Source of the DNA: Perkinsus olseni
Lineage: Eukaryota > Perkinsozoa > Perkinsida > Perkinsidae
Direction: 5' to 3'
Length of the DNA: 64,000 nt
NCBI GenBank assembly: GCA_013115135.1
Contig: JABANP010000212.1
Location: forward strand, 1-64,000
The position numbers and the translations under genes were made by a program. The notes beneath the pieces are model-generated. The model made no database searches. It was not told the DNA's origin and saw nothing but the letters and a program-made list of their open reading frames with translations. This document shows, piece by piece, positions 21,882 through 36,011 of this stretch (the first letter of the stretch is position 1; every line of letters begins with the position of its first letter).

Positions 21882-23813
21882 GGTCATTTATTGACAAGTA
21901 CAAACCCGAACGTCGCCTCGACCAACGCCCCACCGGGCCATCGATTCTCTAATAACATCCATACTGCTGCTACTGCCGCTCCTCCCAATATCATAATACC
22001 ATCATCATCATTGTCGTCACATGCTACTAGTGATGGTGTATCCGATACTACCAGTGATGATGATATCCTATTACGAAGTGGTACTGTTGGTAGATGTACC
22101 TATTCAACATGGTGTGGTAATACAGGTAATGTTGTATTACCAGCAGTAGACAAGAAACTCCTATTATCAACTAGGGATACTCGTCAGTTCGAGTTCCATC
22201 CAACCTACGACAACATACTCCTCACCGGTCATCGGTCTGGTAATATTAGTATAATAGATATCAACAATGATGAGTGTATTGCTAGAGTCAAGGCTGATGA
22301 CAGCCCTATACTTGGTTTGACTTGGTTTAACCATCTACCCACTACGGCCCTCTATGGTGCATCCCCTACTGGTAATGTTGGGTATGTCCGATACAACCAT
22401 CACCATGCTGCTGCTGCTGGCTACCAGGATGAGGGTGTCATCATCAAGCATTGTAGAACATCGACATTCAAGCATCTAAGCTCCATCTCCATCAACTCCA
22501 CCGATGATTATTTTATGACCAGTGGGTTCGTACCAGATGTAGCACTGTTTGACACCACTACTGGCGGTATGATAGGACTACTAACCGATATACACTCACA
22601 CTTTATTAACATACTACGCTTCGCTAACCACAGCCCTCATATCTTCGCCACAAGCTCATTCGATCATACTTGTAAGATATGGGATCTTCGACTACCCAAC
22701 CACACCAACAACAACAGCAGCAGCACTCTACGACCGTCGTCGTCGTCAATACCGGTATTCACAGCCTACACTGGATGCTTGAATGTTATGTGTACCTTCA
22801 ATAGAGATGATACCCATCTATTGTGCTCTGGACTTGACGACCATGTATTGCAATTCGACTTGAGGAGACCACCGAACAATACGCCTCCCTCCTCCTCCTC
22901 CTCGTTGTTGAGGATGGATATACGAGCATTGCATTCTCGTACTAACTATAGACGTAGTGTGTATCTTGCTGATGGTAATCATTTAATAACTGCTGGTACT
23001 GATGAGGATTATTACAGGATAATGAATGTACATGATGGTAGTGATAAAGGTAATACCACCACCACCATCAGCAACAACAACGAATGGTGTGGTAGCAGGT
23101 ATAGTGCCGTTATCGGGTTTATTATCTACACCCCCGACCACAGCGACAAGCAGCAGCAGCAGCAGTCATCTGTCATCACCAACTAATAATAATGATAGTC
23201 GTTGTCTTAACTCATCTATCGCCTATAATAATCATACCACACCATACCGAATGTGGTCTAGAATGCTGAACAGCATCCTTATACCTAGAGTAAGGAGAGT
23301 ACCGTACCATTCCTTAGAAGATGTCCTTAATCTTAGACCCAACATCATCATGCATTAGAGGATGCTCCACCAATGATGCTAGCCTCAGTCGTAAGTGTCT
23401 CCTCACTACCACACCAACTTGTTAGTACGCTACTTTTCACAGCCTTACGACGATTACCATGATGATGAAGAATCATTGGATGGAGCACCCGTAGTGAACG
23501 ATGACACCCTCAATAGGAGGACAAGGGTCATCATCATCATCGATGTCTAGTAGTCAACACAACACAACCTATCATCATAACATTGATGATGATGATGTAT
23601 ACAGCGAGATGGGTATGACCACTAAAAGTGAGCTTTATCAACCTCCCCTACCACTCCTTCCCCTATTACCGTCGTTTAGGTGAGTATGTTCAATCAATCC
23701 GTGGTCATCCCACTAATGCCAGCAGCGTTGGTGTACTGTTATCACCCTATAATAGGATAGGAGATAGTTATATAGCTCTAACCACACTCGACCACAGGAC
23801 AGCACTCTCATAA
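21882..23813 (+). CDS. WD40-repeat protein (plant transducin-like family)
   Basis: A beta-propeller is evident: RQFEFHPTYDNILLTGHRSG, ISIIDINNDECIARV, DSPILGLTWFNHLPTTALYG, DVALFDTTTGGMIGLLTDIH, INILRFANHSPHIFATSSFD and TCKIWDLRLP, a DWD-type repeat. Then come NVMCTFNRDDTHLLCSGLDD and RTNYRRSVYLADGNHLITAG. Downstream LGEYVQSIRGHPTNASSVGV matches the C-terminal block of the same plant family. At 23046-23050 (AAA G GTA) the frame changes by +1 to a long frame ending NIIMH (23358), or a short intron starts there. The 5' end is uncertain because the WD40 frame opens just after a TAA at 21879-21881. Confidence 0.7.
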
Positions 23814-24101
23814 CAGACGGGATACTCATAGAGCTTGAATGACGACAGAGTATCATCATCATTGTCCGTTCATGTGCTTTACACAACGACGGTTGTTGAT
23901 GAAGTTGATTCTTATCGAGAAGTTGTACCATACCTTCGGCAACATTACCAGATGTATTGCTTTTGCAATAACTATTCATCCCCATCATATCCATCATAAT
24001 ACTATTGGTGTTACCCTCTATCATCATGTTATTGAGTTGTGATTACGATTGGGTGAATAGTGCTACCGTGGGTACATCGTACTGCCAACACCATCATCAT
24101 C

Positions 24102-25078
24102 ATGGCCACCACTGGTGATGTGCCCAACGAGACCATAGCACAGCAGCCTACCGCACCTCCACCACAACAGCAATCGGGTGTTGATTTGATGACGACAGAA
24201 GAGGCGCCAGCACCGACACAAGAAGAGAAATTATGTCAGATAATACGAAGAACATTCGACTTATTTGATAAGCTAGGGACGGGTACAGTAGCACCTGAGT
24301 AAGGATGCTGTTGGGGTGGTTGGGAGTAGGGATTGTTATGGTAGGGAAGTTGGCACGATAATGCGGTATCTCGGGCAGTTCCCTACTGAGACTGAGCTTG
24401 TTGAAGTTGTTATTAGAGAGTTGAAGGACCATACAGTAACACGAGCACTACCACTGATATTAGACGATGGTCATCATCAGGCTGCTGCTGGAGGAGGAGG
24501 AGGAGGAGGCACACATTCCATCACCAAGTCAACTCCTATTGGATACCAACAATTTGAGAAGTTCATGTTGAGATGTCTAAAAGGAGCATGAATATGACCC
24601 TGATGATAGCGAGACACTCCTCGAGGCCTTCCAGTAATAATAATAACAACACACCCCTGTTGTCATGCTTGTGCATGCTTCATCCTTTCAGTTTACTTGA
24701 TCCAGAACGTAAAGGGATGGGTTGATGTGAACCAAATGAGAGATTACTTAGGATCCGGTCATACTGGATTCAGAGAGAAGGTGGGTGGTGAATAATCAAC
24801 AACAGTGGCAACAATATGTATTTAATGAGGATTGTTGCTCGTTAGGAAATGTCAGAATTCATTGAATTCGCTCAAGACAGAGACGATGATGAGAATACAA
24901 AGTAGGCATGATTATAAGTTGCTTGTTGCTTGTTGTTGTTCACTAGGCTGCTGCTGCTGCTGCTGTTTTCCCATTCAGTAATACCCGATTATACTACGAA
25001 GATTATGTTGCCCAGTTGACGACTAATGTCGAACGTCATATCGATAATCTATATCGTGACATGAACAAGAAGGAGTAA
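24102..25078 (+). CDS. EF-hand axonemal protein, DRC8/EFCAB2-like
   Basis: Likely a subunit of the nexin-dynein regulatory complex of flagella. Motifs are EEKLCQIIRRTFDLFDKLGT, EVGTIMRYLGQFPTETELVE, GYQQFEKFMLRCLK, EHEYDPDDSETLLEAF, LLDPERKGWVDVNQMRDYLG and RLYYEDYVAQLTTNVE, ending DMNKKE (TAA 25076-25078). The order equals the four degenerate EF-hands of EFCAB2. Two single-base +1 breaks interrupt conserved blocks: after CLK at 24580-24584 (AAA G GAG) and inside RKGW at 24711-24717 (AAA G GGA). The last intron has its acceptor at CCATTCAG just before the AATACCCGA codons. Confidence 0.78.
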
Positions 25079-25703
25079 CATCATCATCATCATTGCTGTT
25101 GTTGATTGCCCGATTAAGACGAGTGTTGTTTTAACAGTGGTCATCATCATACTCGATGCTCGGCTGATACGAAGACGATTCATCAACTGCTGCATACCTG
25201 TCGCCCCGGGCATATTCAACCGTTCCACCATAATCCGCACAAAAGCATATCCAGTACTGTGGATGATATCCAACCGTGCGACTTATGACGAGTAGTTGTC
25301 CCAAGCAGCAGCAGCTGACAGTAACCAGGCTTAGTGTAACTTTTCGATCCCCCAGCTGCTCTCGGTGATTACTTGAATGATCTGCTACTACTTACTGTAA
25401 CAGGGAAACGTCGAATGGTTGTAAAAGTATAAGAGAGGGAATTCACTTGGGAATGCGGGGAAGGCTACCGGTACTTCACGGGATGTATCGAGAGGTTCCA
25501 TCGAGGGGGTCACCGCTGGTCCATCCCTCATCAAGTTCGATGAATTGTGCGTCGAGTACAAGTACTACTGAATCGACGCAACGATTGTGTTCATTGGGCA
25601 TGGCAGTCTGGGGCAGTCGAGTGTGATGATGGTGGTTGTTGTATGAACTTCTGATAACTCAAGAATGACTACTGTTAAATATTGGGTATTGTTAACATGC
25701 ATC
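25079..25703. other. Unresolved stretch
   Basis: A plus-strand frame reading GNAGKATGTSRDVSRGSIEG and ending LCVEYKYY (stop near 25567) looks protein-like, but no start or upstream exon could be fixed. Nothing else is supported. Confidence 0.3.
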
Positions 25704-28657
25704 TCAATTATGAGTATCAGCTCGCAGAGGGCCGACTGATGTTTGCCGACGTGTTGATTGATCAAGATGTGGAAATGGATGATTCCCAGATACCCACACA
25801 CCCTTATCATCATCATTAGCCTTATTAACGAATGTTGTGGTACGACGACGTCGTCGTCTTGCCTTCGTTAACGGGGAGGATGAAGCAGCAGCATCCCACC
25901 ATTGACGGAATATGTTCTCATTGCCATTCTTGTCACCATTGCAGAACCCATCCGTCGCATCATCATCATCATCATCAAAATCATGATCTTGGCCACCACA
26001 CTGAAAGGGCGTCTGCTTATAGTGTATCGTCATCAACATCGCAGCAGCAGCGGCATACCACATCCATGTTCTCATCATCATCATCATGTTGTCCCTCACT
26101 TATGAGAGCGGATGTACTCCGAGAATGTCTTGTCGTCGACGGCCGACCCTGTTTGTTGAGAGACCCTCGACGACGCCACTCGCTTGGACGAGATGAGAAA
26201 ACTTCCGACATTCTGAACACAACAACACTTCCGCTGCTGCTGCTGTTGAGGTGTGGCCCACCTCGATTTGAGGCCAGCAAAGCCTGCCTGTATCCCCCCT
26301 GCATCCCGACGGGTGGTGAAGGAGGACGAGGAGGGGGCTTGGTATCATCAGCATCTGCCTCATCCTGCTGATACCCATCCCTCTTAGCTGCGCTCTCCCT
26401 CTACTCCCTTCGGCTAGAGTTGGATGGCCATCGTAGTGATGGTAACGTACTGTATTGGCACTAGCAGTACTATGAGTATGATGATGAGCAGCAGCAGCAG
26501 CAGGGCCAGCCTCGGTGTGGGCGGTGATGAATGTAAATCTAATGATAATGATAAAGGGTGGCATTTGATGTCCGGAAGTAGCCTACTCCCCGAGGGCCTC
26601 ATCATCATCAGACTGTTGTTGTTGTTGATGTGGTGATGATGACCTCCTCGGCAGTGGGACCCTTACAAGCATCATAGACACATCATCATGGTGTTCCTCC
26701 TCCGGCTATCCCCATGGACATCACCTGTCCTTCTGCCTTATTGTTGCCTCCCTCCTCCTCGTCCTTCGTCCCTGGCTGCCCCCTCCATTCTCCTCATTGG
26801 TAGTATTGAAGTATTGGCTGGGTGTTGATGGTGGTGTAGGGGTTATGTTAGCAGCAGCAGCAGTATGAGCTGAGGAGCTGCTGCTGGTGGTGCTGCCTCC
26901 TATTGTAGTCCTTCTTAACAGAAGATCATACTCCATTCTCTCAATAGGGTCAGTGAGCACCCTGTAACTCTCCTGTATACGATGAAACCAGGCATGGCAT
27001 CTACAACAACAACATGATCATGAATGGTGGTTGTAGTGGTGGTTGTGGTTGTGGTATGACCTTTTTATTTCATCAGTTGTCCTATGACCATTCTTATCAG
27101 GATGCCATAACCTAGCTAGATCTCTGAATGCAGTTTTAACATCATTATCATTGGCATAGTGTGGCAGTCTAAGTACAGTATAATGGTCACATGTGGCTAA
27201 TCTACCAACTTCATTAGCTTTAGACGTCCACCCAAGTAATTCATAGTCCTGACCACCATGACCACGACATCATCATGATTAAACCTGAACAGTAGTACTA
27301 CCTTAGCAGCTTCCTCAAACCTGAGCAAGGCTGTATGACACTGTGCCCTCTGTACTCTAGCATTGGCATATGATGCATCTAATGCTAGGCAGGCATCACA
27401 CTCTACCACGGCATTAGTCCATTCGCCCAGTCTGTACAATGCTCTTGCCAAGTTATACCGTAACTTCACCAAATTATCGGTATGTAGAGGTGGATGATGA
27501 GGCAGTTGAGTAATAACATCGATAGCAGCTTTGTAGCTCTCAGCGGCACCCCTGTAGTCAGCAGATCGGTAACAATTATTACCCACCAATGATTCAGCCA
27601 CTATTAACTGTGACTTAAGTATATCAGCTACACCTTCTGCCATCGACTCCTCACGATGCTGATGATATAGACACCTTCTTAGCACATGTACCATATCCCT
27701 ATTATCAGCATCATTATTATCCTCGCTACAGGTGTCCGGTGGTGATGGGGTAGTGGGGGTGACGAGGCGTTGTAGTAGTAGTTCTATTATATCAACAGTG
27801 GCCCCTTTGTTAACTAGTTGGAGTAATACATCCAAAGTGTCCTTCCGAGTCATCCAGTTCAGCATGGCATCAGCGTAGTGTACGTTAGGAGCAGCAGCTG
27901 CTAGTAATGATTCAACAACAACTTCCTTCAAAGGTAATGTCTCCGATAACCATCCACGTAGTATCCTATCTACTCTCATCACAGCCTCTTTACCATCATC
28001 ATAACCACCACCACCACCCACTGGTGTAGGCCCATCAACAGTCGGTGATGCTGCTGCTGATGCTGATGCCTCGAACAGTAATGCTACTGTAGTATTACGT
28101 ATACGCGACATATCGGGCACATCACTGCTGCCAAGGGAAGCATCATACTGGGATGATGATGATATGATTGGTGATGTAGCCCTATCGACATACTGAAGAG
28201 GTGGGAATACTATCAACAGCGACATCACCACTGCTAGAAACAGCTGCAACCTACTTCTTTCGATGGTGGTGGTGATGCTGTCTTCTTCCCCTCCGTCCGC
28301 TGTAGTATTCCTACTATTCTCCATTACCATTGTTATATCGTCCATCATCAACTTTACAACATTATCGAGCCGTACTTCTAATTTCCCTCGGATATCATCC
28401 ATCCATGCAGAGCACGGTTGTTGAACATTAGATACTCTTGAGGCACCATGAGTACACGACTTCATCATCATCATCGACGTCCTCCCAGATGATAGATGAT
28501 GAGGATGATGATGAGTATCGGGTTGTTGCATTGGGTTGTTGTTGTTGTTGAAGTATACTGTTACATAAAGGTTACGTGATAGCAATACACGCTGAGTCCA
28601 TGTAGTTACTATTACTGTCTCTGCCTTTGCCCTAATCATCCAGAACAACACCACCAC
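25704..28657 (-). CDS. TPR and J-domain co-chaperone, DNAJC7-like
   Basis: The N-terminal part has a hydrophobic segment (RLQLFLAVVMSLLIVFPPLQ). TPR helices follow: YRGAAESYKAAIDVITQLP, LVKLRYNLARALYRLGEWTN and AVVECDACLALDASYANARV. After a 53-nt intron comes a J-domain DHYTVLRLPHYA, VKTAFRDLARLWHPDKNGHR (HPD), IQESYRVLTDPIERMEYDLL. The order TPR then J matches DNAJC7/TPR2, which shuttles clients between Hsp70 and Hsp90. The acidic and Arg-rich C-terminus runs through DDDEALGE and, if the intron at about 26420-26584 is real, on to RADTHN near 25704; otherwise it stops at 26583. The start at 28657 is provisional. Confidence 0.72.
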
Positions 28658-28901
28658 TGCTACTACTACTACTGGTGGATTGGTGGTTATACACTGATAA
28701 CTCTACGACCAAGGGGAGTAACATCCTCATGATGATGTTGGTAGACATAGTTATAAGACTCTAGTAGTATGTTTTCATTTACATGATGGTAGGCTACGTT
28801 GGTGTTGATGAGTACTACTACTATTACCAATACCCCATACGACTGAGTTGAGTATATCTCATCATCATACCTGATGATGATGGTATGGGTACATCGAGTG
28901 T

Positions 28902-29500
28902 TTAGATACCCTCACTCTTCTTCTCATTGGATACTTGTTTATTATGATTGTCCATGATGCTGAGCACCTCCCCACTGGTATACCATCCAATATCCTACCA
29001 TGAGCATGATGATAGTGTAGGCCATGGCAGGGGAGGGCGTCGTAATAATACCTGACTCGTTAGTATCTTCCTTCTTGTATCCAATACTCTGCTATGTGGT
29101 AGGAGGGTATCATTCTGATAATGAGCAAGTATCCATGATACTACTACTACCACTATACTGGTAGTACTATCACCTTCACTCTCTCGTTATATACTGTATT
29201 ATCCCTTACCCTATCGTAGGTATATTTAATAGCCCTAACCTCCACATCACGTGGTTTGATGATACTAACCCACAACAACACGTGACTGAGTGTGATTGCT
29301 GATACTGGTTCTTACTGTTCCCCGAGTATAGTAAAGTAACTTGATGATCGGCTGATGCCCTCCTCCTCCTCCCCTACCGCCGCCGCCGCCGTCTGCTTCC
29401 TCCCCCTCCTCCTGCTGTCCTCTTCCTTCTTCAATAACTCTTTATATTGTTCTACCTCTAATGTTGTTAACAGCCTCCTCCCTCTAGTGGATACTACCAT
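28902..29500 (-). CDS. Small basic protein, possibly ciliary (CFAP144/FAM183-like)
   Basis: It starts MVVSTRGRRLLTTLEVEQYK followed by ELLKKEEDSRRRGRK. Exons then give IIKPRDVEVRAIKYTYDR, SRVLDTRRKILTSQDIGWYT and SGEVLSIMDNHNK, ending KKSEGI (TAA 28902-28904). The RRKILTSQDIGWYTS segment recalls the conserved C-terminal block of CFAP144/FAM183. The middle exon boundaries are uncertain. It neighbours a coiled-coil axonemal-type gene on the same strand. Confidence 0.4.
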
Positions 29501-29691
29501 GACGATGGAACAGCAGCCTTAGACAGCAAACCCTTATACGAACCCTTATACGAAGTCAACAACGAACAAGAGTATATGGTAGAGTACATCATTACATGAT
29601 GATGTTAGTACGGCAAGAAGGAGGTTATGATGCATGATTGAGAAGTGCTGCTGCTGCTGGTGTTGATGATGATGCCTGATGGACCACATCA

Positions 29692-31597
29692 TCACCACCG
29701 ATACAACAACAACAACGATGCTATCGGCATAGCTACTACATCTGGAGAGAATCTTTTCTTCCTGAGTATATCCTTGATAACCTTCTCTAATTTACCAGAG
29801 CTGAGTTTGGATTTAACCTACAATCAGATGCCAGCATAAGAACCCTGTCGTGTTGTTGTTGTTGTGACCTTCATATCCATGATAGTGGACTTGATGAGCT
29901 CTCTTGCTCTGTATGCCTCCAGGCCCGTCTGCCTCCTCTCTTCCCATAACCTATTCCTCTCCCCTATAAGGTTATCACTCTTCTCATTCTTGATCCTGGA
30001 CTGCACAGCATAGGTATTCCTCTTATGCTCCTCCCTTCTCCTCTGCCTCATAACGTTCATCTCCTTATTCTTGTTCTTTAACGCATCTAACTCTCTTTTA
30101 AAGGCTAGATACCTAACAACAATACCAACAACAACACGATGAGCCTGAATAAGCCGCTAGTGTCCCCATTGTCCCCATTACCGTTCTCTCTTGATCTCAT
30201 GTTCTAATAGCCTCTGTTCGGTCTCCTGTTGATGGTCTAGTATTGCTTTCCTCCTCTCTTCTTGTCTCCTCACAGCCTCATTTATAATATGTTTCCTCTT
30301 CAATGCCAATGCTAGCGACCGTTTACTCTGATGATGATGATACTATCACTATAACTGTTGTGAAGACGGTAGTATTCATCAACGCTACTACTACCCCCTC
30401 CTCATGATGGTATCTTCTCCTTTCCTCTAACCTCTGTTCTCTAGCTTCTTCCTGTTCTAATCGATCAAGATACCTACACTATTACCAATTAGCACTACTA
30501 ACAGTGATTAACAGCATTACTCTTGCTTCCTCCTCATCTCTAATTCTTCATTATTCTTCATGGATGCCATCACCCTAATATACAATACCACACCAACAAC
30601 AACTCATGATGATGATGAGTACTCACCTATCGTTTTTCTTTTTAATAATAGATCTCATATACTCCTGTCTGTGCTCTTTCTGTTCTTCTTGTATTCTCAA
30701 CCTCTCCTCATCTTTTCTATTCATCTCATTCAACTTATCTTGTTGTAACCTACCATTACCCCTGCCTCCTCCACCACCAACAGACCCCTCCTTCTTCTCA
30801 CCTCCAGGCATACTCCTGCTGCATCATCTTATCATATTCTTGTTTCCTCCTACGCTCCGCCTCGGCCAGTGACTTCTCGTGTAAGGCCTGATGATCATGA
30901 CACCAGCCCCTAGTGCTACCCCAGCCTGGTGACTACCTGTTTTCTTTCTTCTTCCTTTTCTGATGATCCATCAACTCCTGTTGTTGCCTTAGGAACTCCC
31001 TCTTAGCCATCTCCTTCTCTAACCTAGACTGTGCCTCAGCCTCTGCTTGTTTTGCCTCCTCCCTCTCCCTTCTCTTATCATTCAGTTCCTTCATCTTAGC
31101 TGCATCATCAGCCATCTTATCAGCAGCGGAGTTGTCCTCTGCTTCCATGTATGCCACACTATTCTCCATCTCCTTCAACATGTTCAACTCGTGGCCTAAT
31201 GTGGACTCTAACCACCTCCTCTCATGTTGCTGTATCCTATTCAACTTATGTCGCTCCAGCTGCACTGTACAGTATCTACAGTAATACAGCCAACCCTAGT
31301 GGCATTACTCTACCCTCTAAGGATGCTAATACTACTCATCTAACTTTCCTAGCATCTGCTCATCATCAACTCCCGGTATTAAAACCGTCCCACCACCGCC
31401 ACCAGTAGCCGTTGATGACGATGGTTGGGTGGCTGTCGATGATAGTACGACTGCCGTAGTGCGTCATCATCATCACTACCTCCTCCTCCCTTGGTGGATG
31501 GTATTAATTTATCCCTAGCTAGCTTGGCAGCAGTAAGGAGATCCTTTCGTTTAGCTTCATAGAAATCATATCTGATGATAGAATCCCCAATGGCCAT
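29692..31597 (-). CDS. Coiled-coil protein, axonemal (TPH-like) type
   Basis: It starts MAIGDSIIRYDFYEAKRKDL. It has an N-terminal block VDDEQMLGKLDE and then almost continuous charged helix: RHKLNRIQQHERRWLESTLG, DAAKMKELNDKRREREEAKQ, EMAKREFLRQQQELMDHQKR, RNRLWEERRQTGLEAYRARE and the C-terminal KSKLSSGKLEKVIKDILRKK. This organisation is seen in trichohyalin/plectin-homology proteins that line ciliary microtubules (CFAP45, CFAP53, MNS1). A 29-nt intron (31451-31479) keeps phase near the N-terminus; another intron precedes VQLERHKL. Which family member it is cannot be said. Confidence 0.55.
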
Positions 31598-31745
31598 GGT
31601 GGTGGTAGTATTACCGTAGTTTAACAAGCCTTGGTGATAGTTGACCATCAGCAAAGGCTTCAACTGGACGGTAACTGCGGCAGCACAGCAATGGCAGTGC
31701 ACCCGGCTGCCTTACACCATAACCGGAGGGAGGATGTTGCGGTTA

Positions 31746-31936
31746 TTACAGTAGATCCACAATGTCTATACCCTCAGATGAGCATGCATAGGATGATCTG
31801 AGTTAAGACTACCAAGATGATGATGGTATTATCGTTACCTGGGTGTTAATATAATAGTATTAGTGGGTTTATCGGGTATATCATGTATAGTGATCGGCGG
31901 GAGGGGGGCCCCCTTCTTGGTCCTTTTCTTAGTCAT
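31746..31936 (-). CDS. Small basic protein
   Basis: MTKKRTKKGAPLPPITIHDI then PDKPTNTIILTPR joins, through a GT-AG intron, SSYACSSEGIDIVDLL and TAA 31746-31748, giving about 50 residues. It is in phase and has ordinary composition between two clear genes. The family is not recognised; it could also be the 3' end of a longer gene. Confidence 0.4.
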
Positions 31937-32093
31937 AATCAACAACAACTACCACCGAATATCATGCCGTCATCATCATTAACCAAGTCCAACAACGATT
32001 GCGCTGTACGATTGAAACAGACAATATTTAATAACACTAAGAATGATAACATGCTGTAGCTGGCCTTGTCGTCGTCGTCGTCGGTGGTGGTGG

Positions 32094-33717
<1,624 letters not shown>

Positions 33718-33979
33718 AATACTACCTTACCATCACCATTACAGGTGTATAAAGTACTGATGTTATTAACCAATAGTGAAGGACAGGAGGACATTCGACG
33801 GAAAAAGATCTGGGAAAAGGGCAATCCTGATAAAAATTCCCAGGAAAGCCTACCTATTTTGTGGCGCGCGACGGAGTTTTGTGGCGAGTGACGGTATGTT
33901 GGGAATTTGTTGTGGATAGCGGCGGGTTGGTTTGATGATGTTTGTTGTTGTTGTAGGGTAATAGTACTTGGTGATACTA
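33718..33979. promoter_or_regulatory. Divergent promoter with an 18-bp repeat
   Basis: This 262-bp gap separates imidazolonepropionase (-) from BRX1 (+). It carries two near-identical 18-mers, TTTTGTGGCGCGCGACGG (33857-33874) and TTTTGTGGCGAGTGACGG (33877-33894), differing at two positions and spaced by 2 bp. The shared core GGCGNGYGACG also occurs at 10023-10033. A regulatory role is inferred. Confidence 0.5.
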
Positions 33980-35222
33980 ATGGCCTCTACCACTGATGAT
34001 GAAGTAGCCGAACAACTCATACCCCAGCAGGGTGGTGTTGGTGAGGTAGTTAATAAGGATCCATACTACCTAGAGGATGCTGAGTACATTAAGACTGAGC
34101 ATAGATGGCGTAATAGACAACGTGTATTGGTGTTTCGGTAGTAGAGGGATAACATCACGATATCGTCATCTATTGGAGGATGTCAAGAGGCTGTGTGTAC
34201 ATAGTAAATCCGAACCTAAGTTTGAGAAAAAACAAAGGTTACAGGATTTAAAGGAAATATGTGAACTCAAGAGCTGCAATAACTGCATGTAATAACAACA
34301 GCACTTGATGGGTAGTAGTAGTAGCCTCCTAGGTACCTAGAATGCCGTAAATCGGAATACTGTTATCTATGGATGGGGTGCATGCCTAATGGCCCTACAG
34401 CCAAGTTCCAAATACATAATGGTAATAATAACCCTTAGGATGGTGTTGTTGATGGTTGATGGTTAGTGCACACCCTGGGTGAGATGAAGCTTACCGGTAA
34501 CTGTCTACATGGTTCAAGACCACTACTACACTTTGATGCGGCGTTTGATGATAACACCAACTCACCACAGTTGGCGTTATACAAGCAAATGTTCATCAAG
34601 ATGTTCGGGGTACTAATGATGATGACGGGGGAGTAGTAGTGTTGATGTTCATGATGTCATCTAAGGTACCGCGTAACCATCCTAAATCCAAACCCTTCTA
34701 TGATCATGTTATGGCCTTCTATTGGTTGGATAATAAGATATGGATTAGGTAATACGTCATTACCAGGGATCGAGCCTACAACCTTTTCTTCTTAGACACT
34801 ATCAGATCAGCCCAGAGGGAGCAGAGAACATGAATAATCCGGATAAACAGACTCTTACCGAGATTGGGCCCAGGATGGTGTTACAGCCTATCATAGTGCT
34901 ATCAGGCAGCTTCAGTGGTGATGTTATATACCGTAATATAAGATATGAATCACCCACTGAGATGAGGAGACAGTTGAAGAGGGCTAGGGCTGTAATAATG
35001 ATACCACTCTAGGGTCATAGCAACAGTTGTTGTTGTTTGTATTAGGTTGAACATGAAGCAAAGGTTGTTGAACATGAGAAGTCTAAGATGCGCAAGGTTG
35101 CAGCTAACCTCGAGGAGGATGATCTTGATGAGATATTCGGCCGTACTACTGCTACTACCGAAGGGAATACCACACCATCCGATGATGATGATGTTGAAGG
35201 GGAGGAGGAGGAAGAGGACTGA
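33980..35222 (+). CDS. BRX1: Ribosome biogenesis protein BRX1 (Brix domain)
   Basis: Nucleolar factor for 60S subunit assembly. Motifs: EHRWRNRQRVLVF, GSRGITSRYRHLLEDVKRLC, KKQRLQDLKEICELKSCNNC, YLECRKSEYCYLWMGCMPNG, HTLGEMKLTGNCLHGSRPLL, RNHPKSKPFYDHVMAFYWLD, LTEIGPRMVLQPIIVLSGSF. The acidic tail ends at TGA 35220-35222. Introns are short GT-AG and in phase. A single extra base at 34136 (GTG TTT C GGT) breaks the frame inside the universally conserved RVLVxxSRGI motif; without it, the zero frame meets TAG immediately. Confidence 0.9.
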
Positions 35223-36011
35223 TGATGATGAGGTTGATGCTATCATCGTTCGTCGTCCACTAACGTCATTATCCCCACGTATTAACGTTGTTGTTTCTAT
35301 TCATCATTATTATTACCCTGTTGTAATAGTAGTACTAACGTCCTACTGAACCACTGTGTTGTTGTTATCATCAGCCACAGTTAATTAGACAATGGTAGTG
35401 TATAGACGATGAGTGTAATAGTTGTCAGGCAACATGACAGGATCAACATCATAATGATAATACAACAACACACAGATAACCATCATCATCATCATATCCT
35501 TCATTGGAGCCTTCTTCTTCTTCGTTACCTCCTCCCCTCTTAGTATTATCATACCATCACCAACCACTGGGAGCGTTAAGACATACCCTACTCCTCTACA
35601 ACAATAGTATCGTCTATTTCCGTGGCAGGGGTGGTGATGAGCATCGTCTGTGTCTTGAGGGATTAGTTGAGGGTAGAGAGTCTCACTAAGAGCTCATGGC
35701 CCCACCTGCTCATCGGCACCCGAATCCCGATGCACAGATACAGGCATCACCCGACGTTCGGGTATTCAGGCCACGGACAGTCAGACAGTGCCACGAGATG
35801 GCTGCTGTACGATGCCGTGCTCACTTCACTTATCATAGTATCATAGAACCTCTGGTGCCCAGGTCTATACCATGACAAAGTGGCCTCAGTAGAAGTCGAA
35901 GGCTCTCCTGTTGCGCTTGATTGATGGGCCCGGGACTTGGGGATTCCCGGGATAGTAGCCGTATTGCAGGGTTGCCTACTCCTTATTTTTTTTTCTCGTG
36001 GGCCTTTTAGG
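35223..36011. other. Unresolved stretch
   Basis: 35223-35690 is GAT/ATC-rich with small overlapping frames on both strands and no motif. From about 35690 the base composition shifts to higher GC. No gene is supported. Confidence 0.4.

Noticed and set aside
24580..24584. AAAGG as a universal +1 frameshift signal
   Set aside because: The same pentamer is read straight through in imidazolonepropionase, SRR1-like, the DEAH helicase and the aminotransferase.
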